From Ancylobacter polymorphus (GTDB lineage: Bacteria; Pseudomonadota; Alphaproteobacteria; Rhizobiales; Xanthobacteraceae), in contig NZ_JAUSUI010000001.1 in NCBI RefSeq assembly GCF_030813495.1, positions 372,001 through 436,000 on the forward strand: DNA of 64,000 nt, written 5' to 3'. A program made the position numbers and the translations under genes. Shown here in pieces: positions 24,751 through 33,723 of this stretch (positions within the stretch are counted from its first letter, which is position 1; every line of letters starts with the position of its first letter). Below the pieces are notes generated by a model that did no database searches, had not been told where the DNA came from, and saw only the letters and a program-made list of their open reading frames with translations.

Positions 24751-25544
24751 ACCGCCTCTCCTTCGGCTGGACGCTGCCGGCCTATTCGGTGCTGCTTTAC
24801 GCCTTCCTCTATCTGCCCATCGTGGTGATCGTGCTGTTCGCCTTCGACGCCAAGGCGATTCCGGGCCTACCCATCGACGCCTTCACCACCGACTGGTTCA
24901 GCGCGAGCCTCGGCGATACGCGCCTCGTCGGCTCGCTGCTCACCAGCATCCGCCTCGCGCTGATGGCGGCCGTGCTTTCCACCGCGCTCGCCATGCCGGC
25001 GGCGATGGTGCTGGCCTGGCGGCCGGTGCGGATGAAGTCGCTGGTGCTGTGCCTCGTTCTCGGGCCGGTGGTGCTGCCGCAGCTGGTGCTCGGTCTCGGG
25101 CTGGTGGTGCTGTTCCGCGCCGCGCCCGATCTGATCGGCGCTCCGGCCATCGTGCTGGCGCACACGACGATGACATCGAGCTACGCGACGCTGATGCTCT
25201 ATTCGCGCTTCCTCGGTTTCCGGCGCAGCTATATCGAGGCGGCGATGAATCTCGGGGCGGATGAGTTCACCACCTTTCGCGAGGTGGTGCTGCCGCTGGT
25301 CGCGCCGTCGCTGATCGCCGTGCTGCTGCTCGCCTTCACCGATGCGTTCGGCGAGTTCGTCGTGGCGTGGTTCCTCGCCGGTTTTACCGAGACCCTGCCC
25401 ATCGCCATCTGGACCTCGCTGCGGCAGGTCATCTCGCCCAAAATCTACGCGCTCTCCGCCCTGGTGATCCTGGTCACGCTGTTTGTCAGCGTTTCGGCGC
25501 AGGTCTGGATCCTCGGCCAGAGCCGCCGCGAATGTGAGTCCTGA
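24747..25544 (+). CDS. ABC transporter permease, PotC type
   Basis: A 265-residue permease starting ATG 24747. Six helices begin PAYSVLLYAFLYLPIVVIVL. The EAA loop reads EAAMNLGADEFTTFREVVLP. Second membrane half of the importer. Its stop is immediately followed by the ATPase start. Confidence 0.88.
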   Translation: MNRLSFGWTLPAYSVLLYAFLYLPIVVIVLFAFDAKAIPGLPIDAFTTDWFSASLGDTRLVGSLLTSIRLALMAAVLSTALAMPAAMVLAWRPVRMKSLVLCLVLGPVVLPQLVLGLGLVVLFRAAPDLIGAPAIVLAHTTMTSSYATLMLYSRFLGFRRSYIEAAMNLGADEFTTFREVVLPLVAPSLIAVLLLAFTDAFGEFVVAWFLAGFTETLPIAIWTSLRQVISPKIYALSALVILVTLFVSVSAQVWILGQSRRECES

Positions 25545-25547
25545 GTG

Positions 25548-26630
25548 ATGACCGAGCGATCCCCCAATGCCGTCGAACTGCGGGCCGTCAGCAAGGTCTA
25601 TGGCGCGTCGGCGGCTGTGCGCGATGTATCGATGGAGATTGCGCGCGGGGCCTTCGTCACCATTCTCGGGCCGTCCGGCTGCGGCAAGTCCACTCTGCTG
25701 CGGATGATCTCGGGTTTCGTCACGCCCTCCTCGGGCGATGTGCTGATCGACGGCGTGTCGGTCCTCGGCGCCGCTCCTTATGAGCGCGACACGGCGATGG
25801 TCTTTCAGGACTACGCGCTGTTCCCGCATCGGACGGTGGCGCAGAACCTCGCCTTCGGGCTGCGCATGCGCAGGATAGCGAAGGACGAGATCGCCCGCCG
25901 GGTCGAGGCGATGCTGGAGCTGGTGAATCTCAGGGGCTTCGGCGACCGCCGGGTGAGCCAGATGTCGGGCGGGCAGGCGCAGCGCGTGGCGCTCGGCCGG
26001 GCGCTGATCGTGCGGCCGGCGGTGCTGCTGCTCGACGAGCCGCTGGGCGCACTCGACCTCAAGCTGCGCAAGCAGATGCAGGCGGAGCTGAAGACCATCC
26101 ACCGCGACCTCGGGCTCACTTTCGTCGCCGTCACCCATGACCAGGAGGAGGCGCTGACGCTCTCCGACCGGATCGCCGTGATGAATGGCGGCGCGCTGGA
26201 GCAGTTCGACACGCCGGAGAATCTCTACCGCCGGCCGGCGACGCGCTTCGTCGCCGATTTCGTCGGCAATGCCAATCTGTTCGACGCTCGTATCGGCGGC
26301 GGGGGCCGCGTGGCGGCGGACTCGCTGCCTTTGACGCTGGACCTCAGCGCCGCGCAGCGCGGCGGGCGCGGCGAGGGGACCCGGGTGGCATTGGTCGTTC
26401 GCCCGGAAACGATCGCCGTGGGCGCGGCCGCTCCCGCGCACCATGATTGCCGCGTCGAGGCGCGGGTCGACGAGATCATGTTCTCCGGCGCGGTGCAGCA
26501 GATCACCGGCCACCTGCCGGACGGTACGCGCCTGACCGCGCATCAGAGTGCCGCGCTGCCAGCGCCGGAGCGCGGCGCCACCGCCATTTTCTCCTGGCCG
26601 GGCCAGTCGGTCTGGCTGGTCGACGGCTGA
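25548..26630 (+). CDS. ABC transporter ATP-binding protein, PotA type
   Basis: A 360-residue ATPase. Walker A GPSGCGKST, Q-loop VFQDYALFPHRTVAQN, signature MSGGQAQRVALGRAL, Walker B VLLLDEPLGALD, switch His in VAVTHDQEEAL, and a C-terminal TOBE domain from about residue 280. ATG 25548 is preferred; GTG 25545 is in frame directly after the preceding stop. It powers the importer formed by the two upstream permeases. Confidence 0.92.
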   Translation: MTERSPNAVELRAVSKVYGASAAVRDVSMEIARGAFVTILGPSGCGKSTLLRMISGFVTPSSGDVLIDGVSVLGAAPYERDTAMVFQDYALFPHRTVAQNLAFGLRMRRIAKDEIARRVEAMLELVNLRGFGDRRVSQMSGGQAQRVALGRALIVRPAVLLLDEPLGALDLKLRKQMQAELKTIHRDLGLTFVAVTHDQEEALTLSDRIAVMNGGALEQFDTPENLYRRPATRFVADFVGNANLFDARIGGGGRVAADSLPLTLDLSAAQRGGRGEGTRVALVVRPETIAVGAAAPAHHDCRVEARVDEIMFSGAVQQITGHLPDGTRLTAHQSAALPAPERGATAIFSWPGQSVWLVDG

Positions 26631-26651
26631 GGCCGTTCAAGGGCTTTTTCC

Positions 26652-27734
26652 ATGCGTGAACTCGACTATGACGAACTGGAGGCGCTCGCCATCGGTGCGG
26701 GCGTGCTCGGCACGGGCGGGGGCAACCACCCCCATCTCGAACTGATGTGCGCGCAGGCGGACTACCGGCGCGGCCGGCGCATCCGCCTGATCGACCCAGA
26801 CGAACTCGCCGACGACGCCCGCGTCGCCGTGGTGTGCATCATGGGCGCGCCGCTGGTGACCAAGGAACGCCTGCCGGAGCCGCAATCCATCTGCCGCGCC
26901 GTGCGCCGCATGGAGGCGCATACCGGCCAGCCCTTCGACGCCATCATGTCGATCGAGATCGGCGGCGAGAACGCCTTCTTCGCCATGCTGGTCGGCATGG
27001 AACTCGGCCTGCCGGTGGTGGACGCCGATACGATGGGCCGCGCCTTCCCCGAAGCGCAGATGGCGAGCTTCGCCATTCGCGGGCTGGAGGTCGCCCCCTT
27101 CGCCATTGCCGACATACGCGACAACGAGATCCTCATCGCTCGCGCCGAGAGCCCGACGCGGGTCGAGCGTATCGGCCGGCGCATCGTGGTCGAGCTCGGC
27201 TCCATCGCCGGCACCTGCACCGCCCCGCGCTCGGGCGCGGAGGTGAAGGCGCACGCGATCCTGCGCTCGGTCTCGCGCGCCATCGCCATCGGCCGCTCGA
27301 TCCAGGCCGCCAAAGCCGTCGGCCGCGATCCCGTCGCGGCCGTGGTCGAGCGCGCGCTGGCGCGACTGGTGTTCACCGGAAAGGTCGAGGACGTGTCGCG
27401 CCGCACCGAAGGCGGCTTCGTGCGCGGCACTGTCCGCCTCACCGGCACGGGCGCCTGGCAGGGGCGGGAACTCGCCATCGCGTTCCAGAACGAGTTCGCG
27501 GTCGCCCACCGGGACGGGGCGCTCGTCGCCAGCGTGCCGGACCTCATCACCGTGCTCGACGAGGAAAGCGCCGAGGCGATCGGCGCCGAGGTCATCCGCT
27601 ACGGCCAGCGCGTGGCGGTGATCGTGCTCGGCGCCGACCCGATCATGCGCAGCGCGGAGGGGCTCGCCGTCGTGGGGCCGCGCGCCTTCGGCTACGATTT
27701 CGACTACCGCCCCTTCGAGGAGCTGACCCCATGA
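26652..27734 (+). CDS. DUF917 family protein
   Basis: A 360-residue DUF917 member, starting MRELDYDELEALAIGAGVLG with the Gly/His-rich GTGGGNHPHLEL segment, followed by IEIGGENAFFAMLVGMELGL. The family is usually encoded next to hydantoinase/oxoprolinase A subunits and may act with them. No biochemical function is firmly known. The stop overlaps the start of the hydantoinase-like gene. Confidence 0.85.
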   Translation: MRELDYDELEALAIGAGVLGTGGGNHPHLELMCAQADYRRGRRIRLIDPDELADDARVAVVCIMGAPLVTKERLPEPQSICRAVRRMEAHTGQPFDAIMSIEIGGENAFFAMLVGMELGLPVVDADTMGRAFPEAQMASFAIRGLEVAPFAIADIRDNEILIARAESPTRVERIGRRIVVELGSIAGTCTAPRSGAEVKAHAILRSVSRAIAIGRSIQAAKAVGRDPVAAVVERALARLVFTGKVEDVSRRTEGGFVRGTVRLTGTGAWQGRELAIAFQNEFAVAHRDGALVASVPDLITVLDEESAEAIGAEVIRYGQRVAVIVLGADPIMRSAEGLAVVGPRAFGYDFDYRPFEELTP

Positions 27735-29266
27735 AGCGCATCGGCATCGATGTCGGCGGCACCAATACGGACGCGGTTCTGCTCGACGGCAGCCGCATCC
27801 TGCGCGCGATCAAGAGCCCGACCACGGCGGATGTGACGAGCGGGGTGCGGGCCGCGCTCGCCCATGTGCTGGCCGACAGCGACGGGACGACGCCCGATGT
27901 GCGCGCGGTGATGATCGGCACGACCCATTTCACCAATGCGGTGATCGAGCGGCGCGGCCTGTCCAAGGTGGCGGTGATCCGCATCGGCCTCCCCGCCGCC
28001 TCCTCCATCGAACCCATGGCCGACTGGCCGGAGGACCTGCACCGCGCGGTGGCCGGGCCGGTCTTCCTGCTGCACGGCGGGCATGAGTTCGACGGCCGGC
28101 CCATCGCCGCCTTCGACCGCGACGCCATGCGCCGGGCGGCGGAAGCGATCCGCGACAGCGGCATCGCGGCGGCGGCCATCACCGCCGTGTTCTCCCCGCT
28201 CATCGCCGATTGCGAGCGGGAAGCCGCTGCCATCCTCGCCGAGGTGGCGCCCGGCGTGTCGGTCACCCTGTCCAGCGATCTCGGCCGCATCGGGCTGATC
28301 GAGCGCGAGAACGCCACCATCCTCAACAGCGCCCTGCACGGGCTGGCACGGCGCACGGTCGCCGCCTTCCGCCAGGCAATTGCCGAAACCGGCCTCGCGG
28401 GCCCGCTCTACCTCACCCAGAATGACGGCACGGTGATGCGGGCCGAGGAGGCCGAGCGCTTCCCGGTGCTGTGCTTCGCCTCGGGCCCGACAAACAGCAT
28501 GCGCGGGGCGCATCTTCTGTCCGGTCTCGCCGACGCCGTCGTGCTCGATGTCGGCGGCACCACCACCGATGCCGGCATGCTGCAGGCCGGCTTCCCCCGG
28601 CAGGCCAATACGCAGGTGGATATTGGCGGCGTGCGCACCTTCTTCCGCATGCCGGACGTGGTGGCGATCGCGCTCGGCGGCGGCACCGTGGTGCGCGAGG
28701 CGCCCTTTTCCGTCGGGCCCGACAGCGTCGGCTTCCGGCTGCTGGAGAAGGCGCGCATCGCCGGCGGCGACACACTCACCCTGACCGATGTCGGCGTGCG
28801 GCTGGGCCTGCTGGAACTGGGGGATGCCCAGCGGCGGAACGCGATCCCGCTCGACCTCTCCGAGGCGGCGCAGAACTGGATCGGCCGCCGGCTCGCGGAA
28901 CTCGTCGACCGGATGAAGACCAGCGGCGCCGATCTACCCGTCATCGCCGTGGGCGGCGGGGCGTTCCTGGTACCGGACCATCTGCCCGGCGTCTCTCAGG
29001 TCATCAAGGTGGAGAATGCCGGCGTCGCCAATGCCGTGGGCGCCGCCATGTCGCAGGTCAGTGGCGAGAGCGACCGCGTGTTCTACGGTGTGCCCCGCGA
29101 GGAGGCGATTGCCGAGACGCTGCGCGCGGCCCGCGAGCAGGCGGTTGCCGCCGGCGCGGCGCCGGATACGCTTGCCGTGCTCGATGTCGACGACACGCCC
29201 ATGTCCTACATTCCCGGCGACCCGCTGCGGGTGAGGGTGCGCGTGATCGGCGATCTCGCGGGCTAG
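27731..29266 (+). CDS. Hydantoinase/oxoprolinase family protein (HyuA-like)
   Basis: A 511-residue protein. It begins RIGIDVGGTNTDAVLLDG, the Hydant_A N-terminal ATPase-like motif, with a second phosphate loop VLDVGGTTTDAGML near residues 275-290, and NDGTVMRAEEA before it. Members open lactam or imide rings such as hydantoins or 5-oxoproline with ATP. It is shorter than fused oxoprolinases (about 1,200 residues) because no HyuB part is fused. It overlaps the DUF917 stop by ATGA. Confidence 0.88.
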   Translation: MKRIGIDVGGTNTDAVLLDGSRILRAIKSPTTADVTSGVRAALAHVLADSDGTTPDVRAVMIGTTHFTNAVIERRGLSKVAVIRIGLPAASSIEPMADWPEDLHRAVAGPVFLLHGGHEFDGRPIAAFDRDAMRRAAEAIRDSGIAAAAITAVFSPLIADCEREAAAILAEVAPGVSVTLSSDLGRIGLIERENATILNSALHGLARRTVAAFRQAIAETGLAGPLYLTQNDGTVMRAEEAERFPVLCFASGPTNSMRGAHLLSGLADAVVLDVGGTTTDAGMLQAGFPRQANTQVDIGGVRTFFRMPDVVAIALGGGTVVREAPFSVGPDSVGFRLLEKARIAGGDTLTLTDVGVRLGLLELGDAQRRNAIPLDLSEAAQNWIGRRLAELVDRMKTSGADLPVIAVGGGAFLVPDHLPGVSQVIKVENAGVANAVGAAMSQVSGESDRVFYGVPREEAIAETLRAAREQAVAAGAAPDTLAVLDVDDTPMSYIPGDPLRVRVRVIGDLAG

Positions 29267-29308
29267 ACACGGCGGCAGCATCGAACGGACCACATCAGGG
29301 GAAGGCGC

Positions 29309-30361
29309 ATGGCCATCTCGGCGCAGCAATTCGCGAGCGACAATTATGCCGGCATCTGTCCGGAAGCCTGGGAGGCGATGGCGCGCGCCAATGCCGGGTC
29401 GTGTGTCGCCTATGGCGACGACGAATGGACCGCCCGCGCCGCCAATGCGTTTCGCGACCTGTTCGAGAGCGACTGCGAGGTGTTCTTCGTTTTCAACGGG
29501 ACGGCGGCGAACTCGCTGGCGCTGGCTTCGCTCTGCCAGTCCTATCACAGCGTGATCTGCGCGGCCTCCGCCCATGTCGAGACGGATGAATGCGGCGCGC
29601 CGGAGTTCTTCTCCAATGGCTCGAAGCTGCTGGTCGCGCCGTCGAGTTCGACCAAGCTGACGCCGCAGACCATCCGCGCGCTGGCGACCAGCCGTTCCGA
29701 CATCCACTTTCCCAAGGCGCGGGTGGTCACGCTCACCCAGCCGACCGAGACCGGGCTCGTCTACAGCCTCGACGAGATCGCCGCGATTTCGGCACTGTGC
29801 CGCGAACTCGGGCTCAAGCTGCACATGGACGGTGCCCGCTTCGCCCATGCCTGCGCCAGCTTGGGCTGCACGCCGGCCGAGATGACCTGGAAGAGCGGCG
29901 TCGACGTGCTGTGCTTCGGCGGCACCAAGAACGGCATGGCGGTGGGCGAGGCGGTGATCTTCTTCGATCGCGTGCTGGCAGCGGATTTCGACTATCGCTG
30001 CAAGCAGGCCGGTCAGCTCGCCTCCAAGATGCGCTTCCTCTCCGCCCCCTGGGTGGGGCTGCTGGAAAGCGGCGCCTGGCTCGCCAATGCCCGCCACGGC
30101 AATGGCTGCGCGGCGCGGCTTGCCAACGCGCTGAGCGGCTGTCCGGGCGTGGAGCTGCTGTTCCCGGTCGAGGCCAATTCCGTGTTCCTGAAGGCGCCGG
30201 AGCCGGTGCTGGAGGCGTTGCGGCGGCGCGGCTGGCGCTTCTACACCTTCATCGGCGGCGGCGCCCGGTTCATGTTCGCCTGGGACGCGAGGCTCGACCG
30301 GGTGGATGAACTCGCCGCCGACATAGGCGCGGCGGCGGCGCTTCACGCCGGAACGAACTAG
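29309..30361 (+). CDS. ltaE: Low-specificity L-threonine aldolase
   Basis: A 350-residue PLP enzyme of the beta-eliminating lyase/threonine aldolase family. VFNGTAANSLAL, HMDGARFAHAC (Asp binding the pyridine nitrogen) and CFGGTKNGMAVGEA with the PLP lysine are visible. It cleaves L-threonine or related beta-hydroxy amino acids to glycine and an aldehyde. 42 bases after the hydantoinase-like gene with GGGGAAGG upstream, so probably the last gene of that operon. This suggests that the imported compound yields a beta-hydroxy amino acid. Confidence 0.9.
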   Translation: MAISAQQFASDNYAGICPEAWEAMARANAGSCVAYGDDEWTARAANAFRDLFESDCEVFFVFNGTAANSLALASLCQSYHSVICAASAHVETDECGAPEFFSNGSKLLVAPSSSTKLTPQTIRALATSRSDIHFPKARVVTLTQPTETGLVYSLDEIAAISALCRELGLKLHMDGARFAHACASLGCTPAEMTWKSGVDVLCFGGTKNGMAVGEAVIFFDRVLAADFDYRCKQAGQLASKMRFLSAPWVGLLESGAWLANARHGNGCAARLANALSGCPGVELLFPVEANSVFLKAPEPVLEALRRRGWRFYTFIGGGARFMFAWDARLDRVDELAADIGAAAALHAGTN

Positions 30362-30366
30362 ACCCG

Positions 30367-31677
30367 CTACAGCAGCGGCTCCAGCCGGCGGGCGAGCGCG
30401 AGGAGCGCCGCGTCCGCGCCGGGTTTGCCCGTGAGCTGGAGCCCCACGGGCAGCCCGCTCTCCCGGCGGCAGGGCAGGGAGAGGCCCGGCGCGCCGGTGA
30501 GATTGGCGTGGGTCAGGGTGAGAATTTCGTCGTCGCCCTCGGCGCTGAGGGCGGGATCCGTGTCCGGCGCGACGAAGGGCACGGTCGGGCTGATGATGGC
30601 GTCGACCGCCTCGAACAGCGTCCCAAGCTCGGCGGTCCAGTGCTGCTGGTGCCGCTTGGCGTCGAGATAGCGCACGGCCGGCAGGACAGCCCCGGCCTCG
30701 ATCTGCGCGGCGGTTCCCGGCGCATAGCCGGAGGCCGCGTCGCGATAGGTTTGCGCATGCACCAGGGCGGCCTCGGGCAGCAGGATATCGAGCAGCGCGG
30801 CAGTCATCCGCTCCGGTGAGGGCAGGGCGACATCCACCATCGTCACGCCGGCACTCTTGAGCCGGCCAAGGACGGCATTCCCGGCCAGCCGCACCTGCGG
30901 ACGCAGCGCCGGCGAATCCCATTGGTTGCGGCAGACGCCGAGACGGATCGACGCCAACTCACCGACACCGGCGGCTGGCAAGGGCGCCAGCGCGGCAAGG
31001 CCCAGCGCCACATCCTCAACGCTGCGGCCGAGCAGGCCGAGATGATCGAGGCTCGGCGCCAGCGGATGGACGCCCTCCAGCGACAGCCGGCCGAAGCTCG
31101 GCTTCAATCCGACGATGCCGCAATAGGCCGCGGGCGCGCGCACCGAACCGCCCGTATCGGTTCCCAGCGCCAGAGGCACGATGCCGGCCGCCACCGCCGC
31201 CGCCGAGCCCCCGCTGGAGCCGCCGGCGGTGCGGGAGGGGTCGCACGGATTATTGGTCTGGCCGAAGGCGGGATGGGCGATGCCATAGGCGAATTCCAAG
31301 AGATTGGTCTTGCCGAAGAGGATGGCCCCCGCCTCCCGCAGGCGCCGCACGCAGTCCGCATCGCGGGCGGCGCGGCGCGGGGGCAGCGCCCGCGTGGCAC
31401 AGCTCGTCTCCACGCCTGCCACGTCGATAATGTCCTTGATGGCGACGGGGATGCCGTGCAGCGGGCCCTTGTCCTCGCCCCGCGCCAGCGCGCGGCTGGC
31501 CTCGTCGGCCTGCCGCCTCACCTCGTCCGTCATCGGGTCGATGAAGGCGTTCAGCCTCGGCTCCCACTCGCTCAGCCGCGCCATCGCCTGCGCGCAGATA
31601 TCGCGCGGGGTGAAGCGGCCGGCGCGGTAGCCTTCCGCCAGTGCGGTGACAGACAGGAAGGATAAAGCGTCGGCCAT
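30367..31677 (-). CDS. Amidase of the amidase-signature family
   Basis: A 436-residue hydrolase from ATG 31677 (31686 is also in frame). The Ser-cisSer-Lys triad is visible: Lys in [12 protein letters not shown] (about residue 81), and the serines in [16 protein letters not shown] and [13 protein letters not shown]. It hydrolyses amides, or transfers ammonia in GatA. No gatB/gatC neighbour is present, so a catabolic amidase is likely. Convergent with ltaE. A motif shared with the hydantoin operon lies 34-72 bases upstream of the start, suggesting co-regulation. Confidence 0.88.
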   Translation of the reverse strand: MADALSFLSVTALAEGYRAGRFTPRDICAQAMARLSEWEPRLNAFIDPMTDEVRRQADEASRALARGEDKGPLHGIPVAIKDIIDVAGVETSCATRALPPRRAARDADCVRRLREAGAILFGKTNLLEFAYGIAHPAFGQTNNPCDPSRTAGGSSGGSAAAVAAGIVPLALGTDTGGSVRAPAAYCGIVGLKPSFGRLSLEGVHPLAPSLDHLGLLGRSVEDVALGLAALAPLPAAGVGELASIRLGVCRNQWDSPALRPQVRLAGNAVLGRLKSAGVTMVDVALPSPERMTAALLDILLPEAALVHAQTYRDAASGYAPGTAAQIEAGAVLPAVRYLDAKRHQQHWTAELGTLFEAVDAIISPTVPFVAPDTDPALSAEGDDEILTLTHANLTGAPGLSLPCRRESGLPVGLQLTGKPGADAALLALARRLEPLL

Positions 31678-31710
31678 GTCGCGCACTCCGGCTGAATGCC
31701 GCCACAGCTA

Positions 31711-31749
31711 GGACCGTCCCGAACGGCACGCAATGAGGACCGCAGTCAC
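31711..31749. promoter_or_regulatory. Operator candidate before the amidase gene, shared with the transport operon
   Basis: GGACCGTCC (31711-31719) is identical to 21914-21922. AGGACCGCAGTCAC (31736-31749), read on the minus strand, matches the 21893-21906 palindrome at 11 of 14 positions. The spacing here is nine bases longer than at the first site. Confidence 0.5.
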
Positions 31750-31886
31750 CAGGGACCGGCGCCGCTTCGGGGCAGGGCGGCCGCCCAGATCACGAACGAA
31801 CGACGTTGCACCGACATTGCTTAATATCGCCATGTCCGCCAGCATCGACACATGGATCAAGAACCGGCCCTGCGGGCTATGCCGCC

Positions 31887-32714
31887 ATGGATGTCATCGT
31901 CTATCACAACCCGGAATGCGGCACGTCGCGTAACACGCTGGCGCTGATCCGCCATGCCGGCATCGAGCCGCATGTGATCGAGTACCTGAAATCGCCGCCG
32001 GCCTCCGCCCTGCTGGTGCAACTGGCGGAGCGCATGGGCTGGAAGCTGCAGGCGCTGCTCCGCGAGCGGGGGACACCCTTCCGCGACCTCGGGCTGGACG
32101 CGCCTGACGTGGATGACGCCCGGCGGCTGGAAGCCCTCGCCGCCCATCCGATCCTGCTCAACCGGCCGATCGTGGTGACGCCGCTCGGCGTGAAGCTGTG
32201 CCGCCCGTCGGAGACGGTGCTGGACCTGCTGCCCATCGTCCCGCGCGCCGATCTCGACAAGGACGATGGCAGTCCTTTCCTGCGCGACGAGCAGGTCGCC
32301 GCCGCCGAGCCGCGCCTCGCCAAGGCGCTGCGCGCGGCGGGCCTGCCAACCGATGACCTGCGAGCGTCACCCGGCCGCTTCTACAGCTACCGGACCCTTG
32401 GCGGCACGCTGGTCGGCTATGCCGGCTTCGAGCGGCATGGGGAAGACGCGCTGCTGCGCTCGGTGCTCGTCACACCCGCCGCGCGCGGCAGAGGGATAGG
32501 CCGCAACATCGCCCTGCTGCTGATGAGCCGCGCGTTCGACATGGGCGCGCGACGCGCCTGGCTGCTGACCGAAGGCGCTTGCGCCTTCTTCGAGCGCATC
32601 GGCTTCGCCGTCACGCCGCGCGAACAGGCGCCCGACGCCATTCGCCAATTGCCGCAGGCGACCGCGCTGTGCCCGTCCACCGCCTCTCTCCTCACCCGCC
32701 GCATCGCACTCTGA
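31887..32714 (+). CDS. ArsC-like arsenate reductase fused to GNAT acetyltransferase
   Basis: A 275-residue two-domain protein. Residues 1-120 are a glutaredoxin-coupled ArsC domain: VIVYHNPECGTSRN with catalytic Cys11, then LLNRPIVVTPLGVKLCRPSE. Residues about 140-270 are a GNAT domain with the acetyl-CoA motif SVLVTPAARGRGIGRN. The second half resembles ArsN-type acetyltransferases. It may couple arsenate reduction to acetylation of an arsenical, but that is inference. It stands alone, without arsR or arsB nearby. The ATG at 31887 matches the ArsC N-terminus. Confidence 0.85.
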   Translation: MDVIVYHNPECGTSRNTLALIRHAGIEPHVIEYLKSPPASALLVQLAERMGWKLQALLRERGTPFRDLGLDAPDVDDARRLEALAAHPILLNRPIVVTPLGVKLCRPSETVLDLLPIVPRADLDKDDGSPFLRDEQVAAAEPRLAKALRAAGLPTDDLRASPGRFYSYRTLGGTLVGYAGFERHGEDALLRSVLVTPAARGRGIGRNIALLLMSRAFDMGARRAWLLTEGACAFFERIGFAVTPREQAPDAIRQLPQATALCPSTASLLTRRIAL

Positions 32715-32755
32715 GGCACCCTGCCGACGTTCGAACGGGAAGGGCCGGTACTGCC

Positions 32756-33679
32756 TCACGCCTTGCGCGGAAAGCGGGTGCGGAATTCGTCGGCGGTGGC
32801 GTAGGAGCGTTGCGTGCCGCGCCGCGTGATCGAATCCGCCGCATAGGTCGCCGCCTCGCCCAGCGCCTCGAACACCGGCAGGCCCTGGGTGTGAAAATGG
32901 GCGAAGGCCCCGATGAAGGCGTCGCCCGCGCCGGTCGTGTCGACCGGCTCCACCTTGACCGGCGCGACGCGGCGTACCTCCTCGCCCGACACCAGCAGCG
33001 CGCCGCGCCCGCCCATCGTCACCACCACCGTGCCGATGCCGCGCGCGGTAAGCGTCTTCGCCGCCGCCTCCACCTGCGCCTCGGTCTCGACCGGCAGGCC
33101 GGTGAGGGTGGCGAGTTCGGTCTCGTTCGGGGTGAGGAAGGCGAGATCCGCCAGCCGCGCGACATCGAGATCCGGCAAGGCCGGCGCCGGGACCAGCAGG
33201 GTGGGCACGCCCCATTCTTTCGCCCGCTTCACCGTGTGGTAGACGGTGTCGACCGGGATTTCGAGCTGCATCAGGATCAGCGCGCAGCCCTTGAGCAGAT
33301 CGGCGGCGGCGTCGACATCCGCCGGGGCGAGGTGTGCATTGGCGCCCTTGACGATGAGGATCGAATTCTCGCCCGAGGGCTCGACGAAGATCGGCGCCAC
33401 GCCGGAGGGCGCGCCGGGCGTGCGCAGCACATGGGTGGTGTCGATGCCGTTGCGGGCGAAATTGGCGAGGGTAGCGTCGGCGAAAGTATCCTCGCCCACC
33501 CTCGTGACCATGACGACGGGGGAACCGAGCCGCGCGGCGGCAATGGCCTGGTTGGCGCCCTTGCCGCCATGGCCCATCTCGAAGCTCGGCGCCTCGACCG
33601 TCTCGCCGCGCAACGGCATGTGGTCGACATAGGTGATGAGGTCCATCATGTTGGACCCGACGACGGCGATCTTCGACAT
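32756..33679 (-). CDS. PfkB-family sugar kinase (ribokinase/deoxyribokinase type)
   Basis: A 307-residue PfkB kinase. KIAVVGSNMMDLITYVDHMP at the N-terminus, GGKGANQAIAAARLG for sugar binding, and DTTGAGDAFIGAF with the catalytic Asp. Length fits ribokinase. As the last gene of an operon with deoC, the substrate is more likely 2-deoxyribose (deoxyribokinase) than ribose; sequence alone cannot separate them. It lies about 45 bases after the mutarotase-like gene. Confidence 0.85.
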   Translation of the reverse strand: MSKIAVVGSNMMDLITYVDHMPLRGETVEAPSFEMGHGGKGANQAIAAARLGSPVVMVTRVGEDTFADATLANFARNGIDTTHVLRTPGAPSGVAPIFVEPSGENSILIVKGANAHLAPADVDAAADLLKGCALILMQLEIPVDTVYHTVKRAKEWGVPTLLVPAPALPDLDVARLADLAFLTPNETELATLTGLPVETEAQVEAAAKTLTARGIGTVVVTMGGRGALLVSGEEVRRVAPVKVEPVDTTGAGDAFIGAFAHFHTQGLPVFEALGEAATYAADSITRRGTQRSYATADEFRTRFPRKA

Positions 33680-33723
33680 TTCAACCTCTCCCGCCGTCCC
33701 CTGCCGGAACGGTCATTTCCGTT

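Noticed and set aside
24867-26543. 558-residue minus-strand frame over permease and ATPase genes
   Set aside because: Spans two genes with intact motifs on the other strand; composition rich in Arg, His and Gln from reversed codons.
26747-27730. N-terminal extension of the hydantoinase-like frame over DUF917
   Set aside because: The frame is open but the translated text is Arg-rich and the ATGA start at 27731 matches the family N-terminus.
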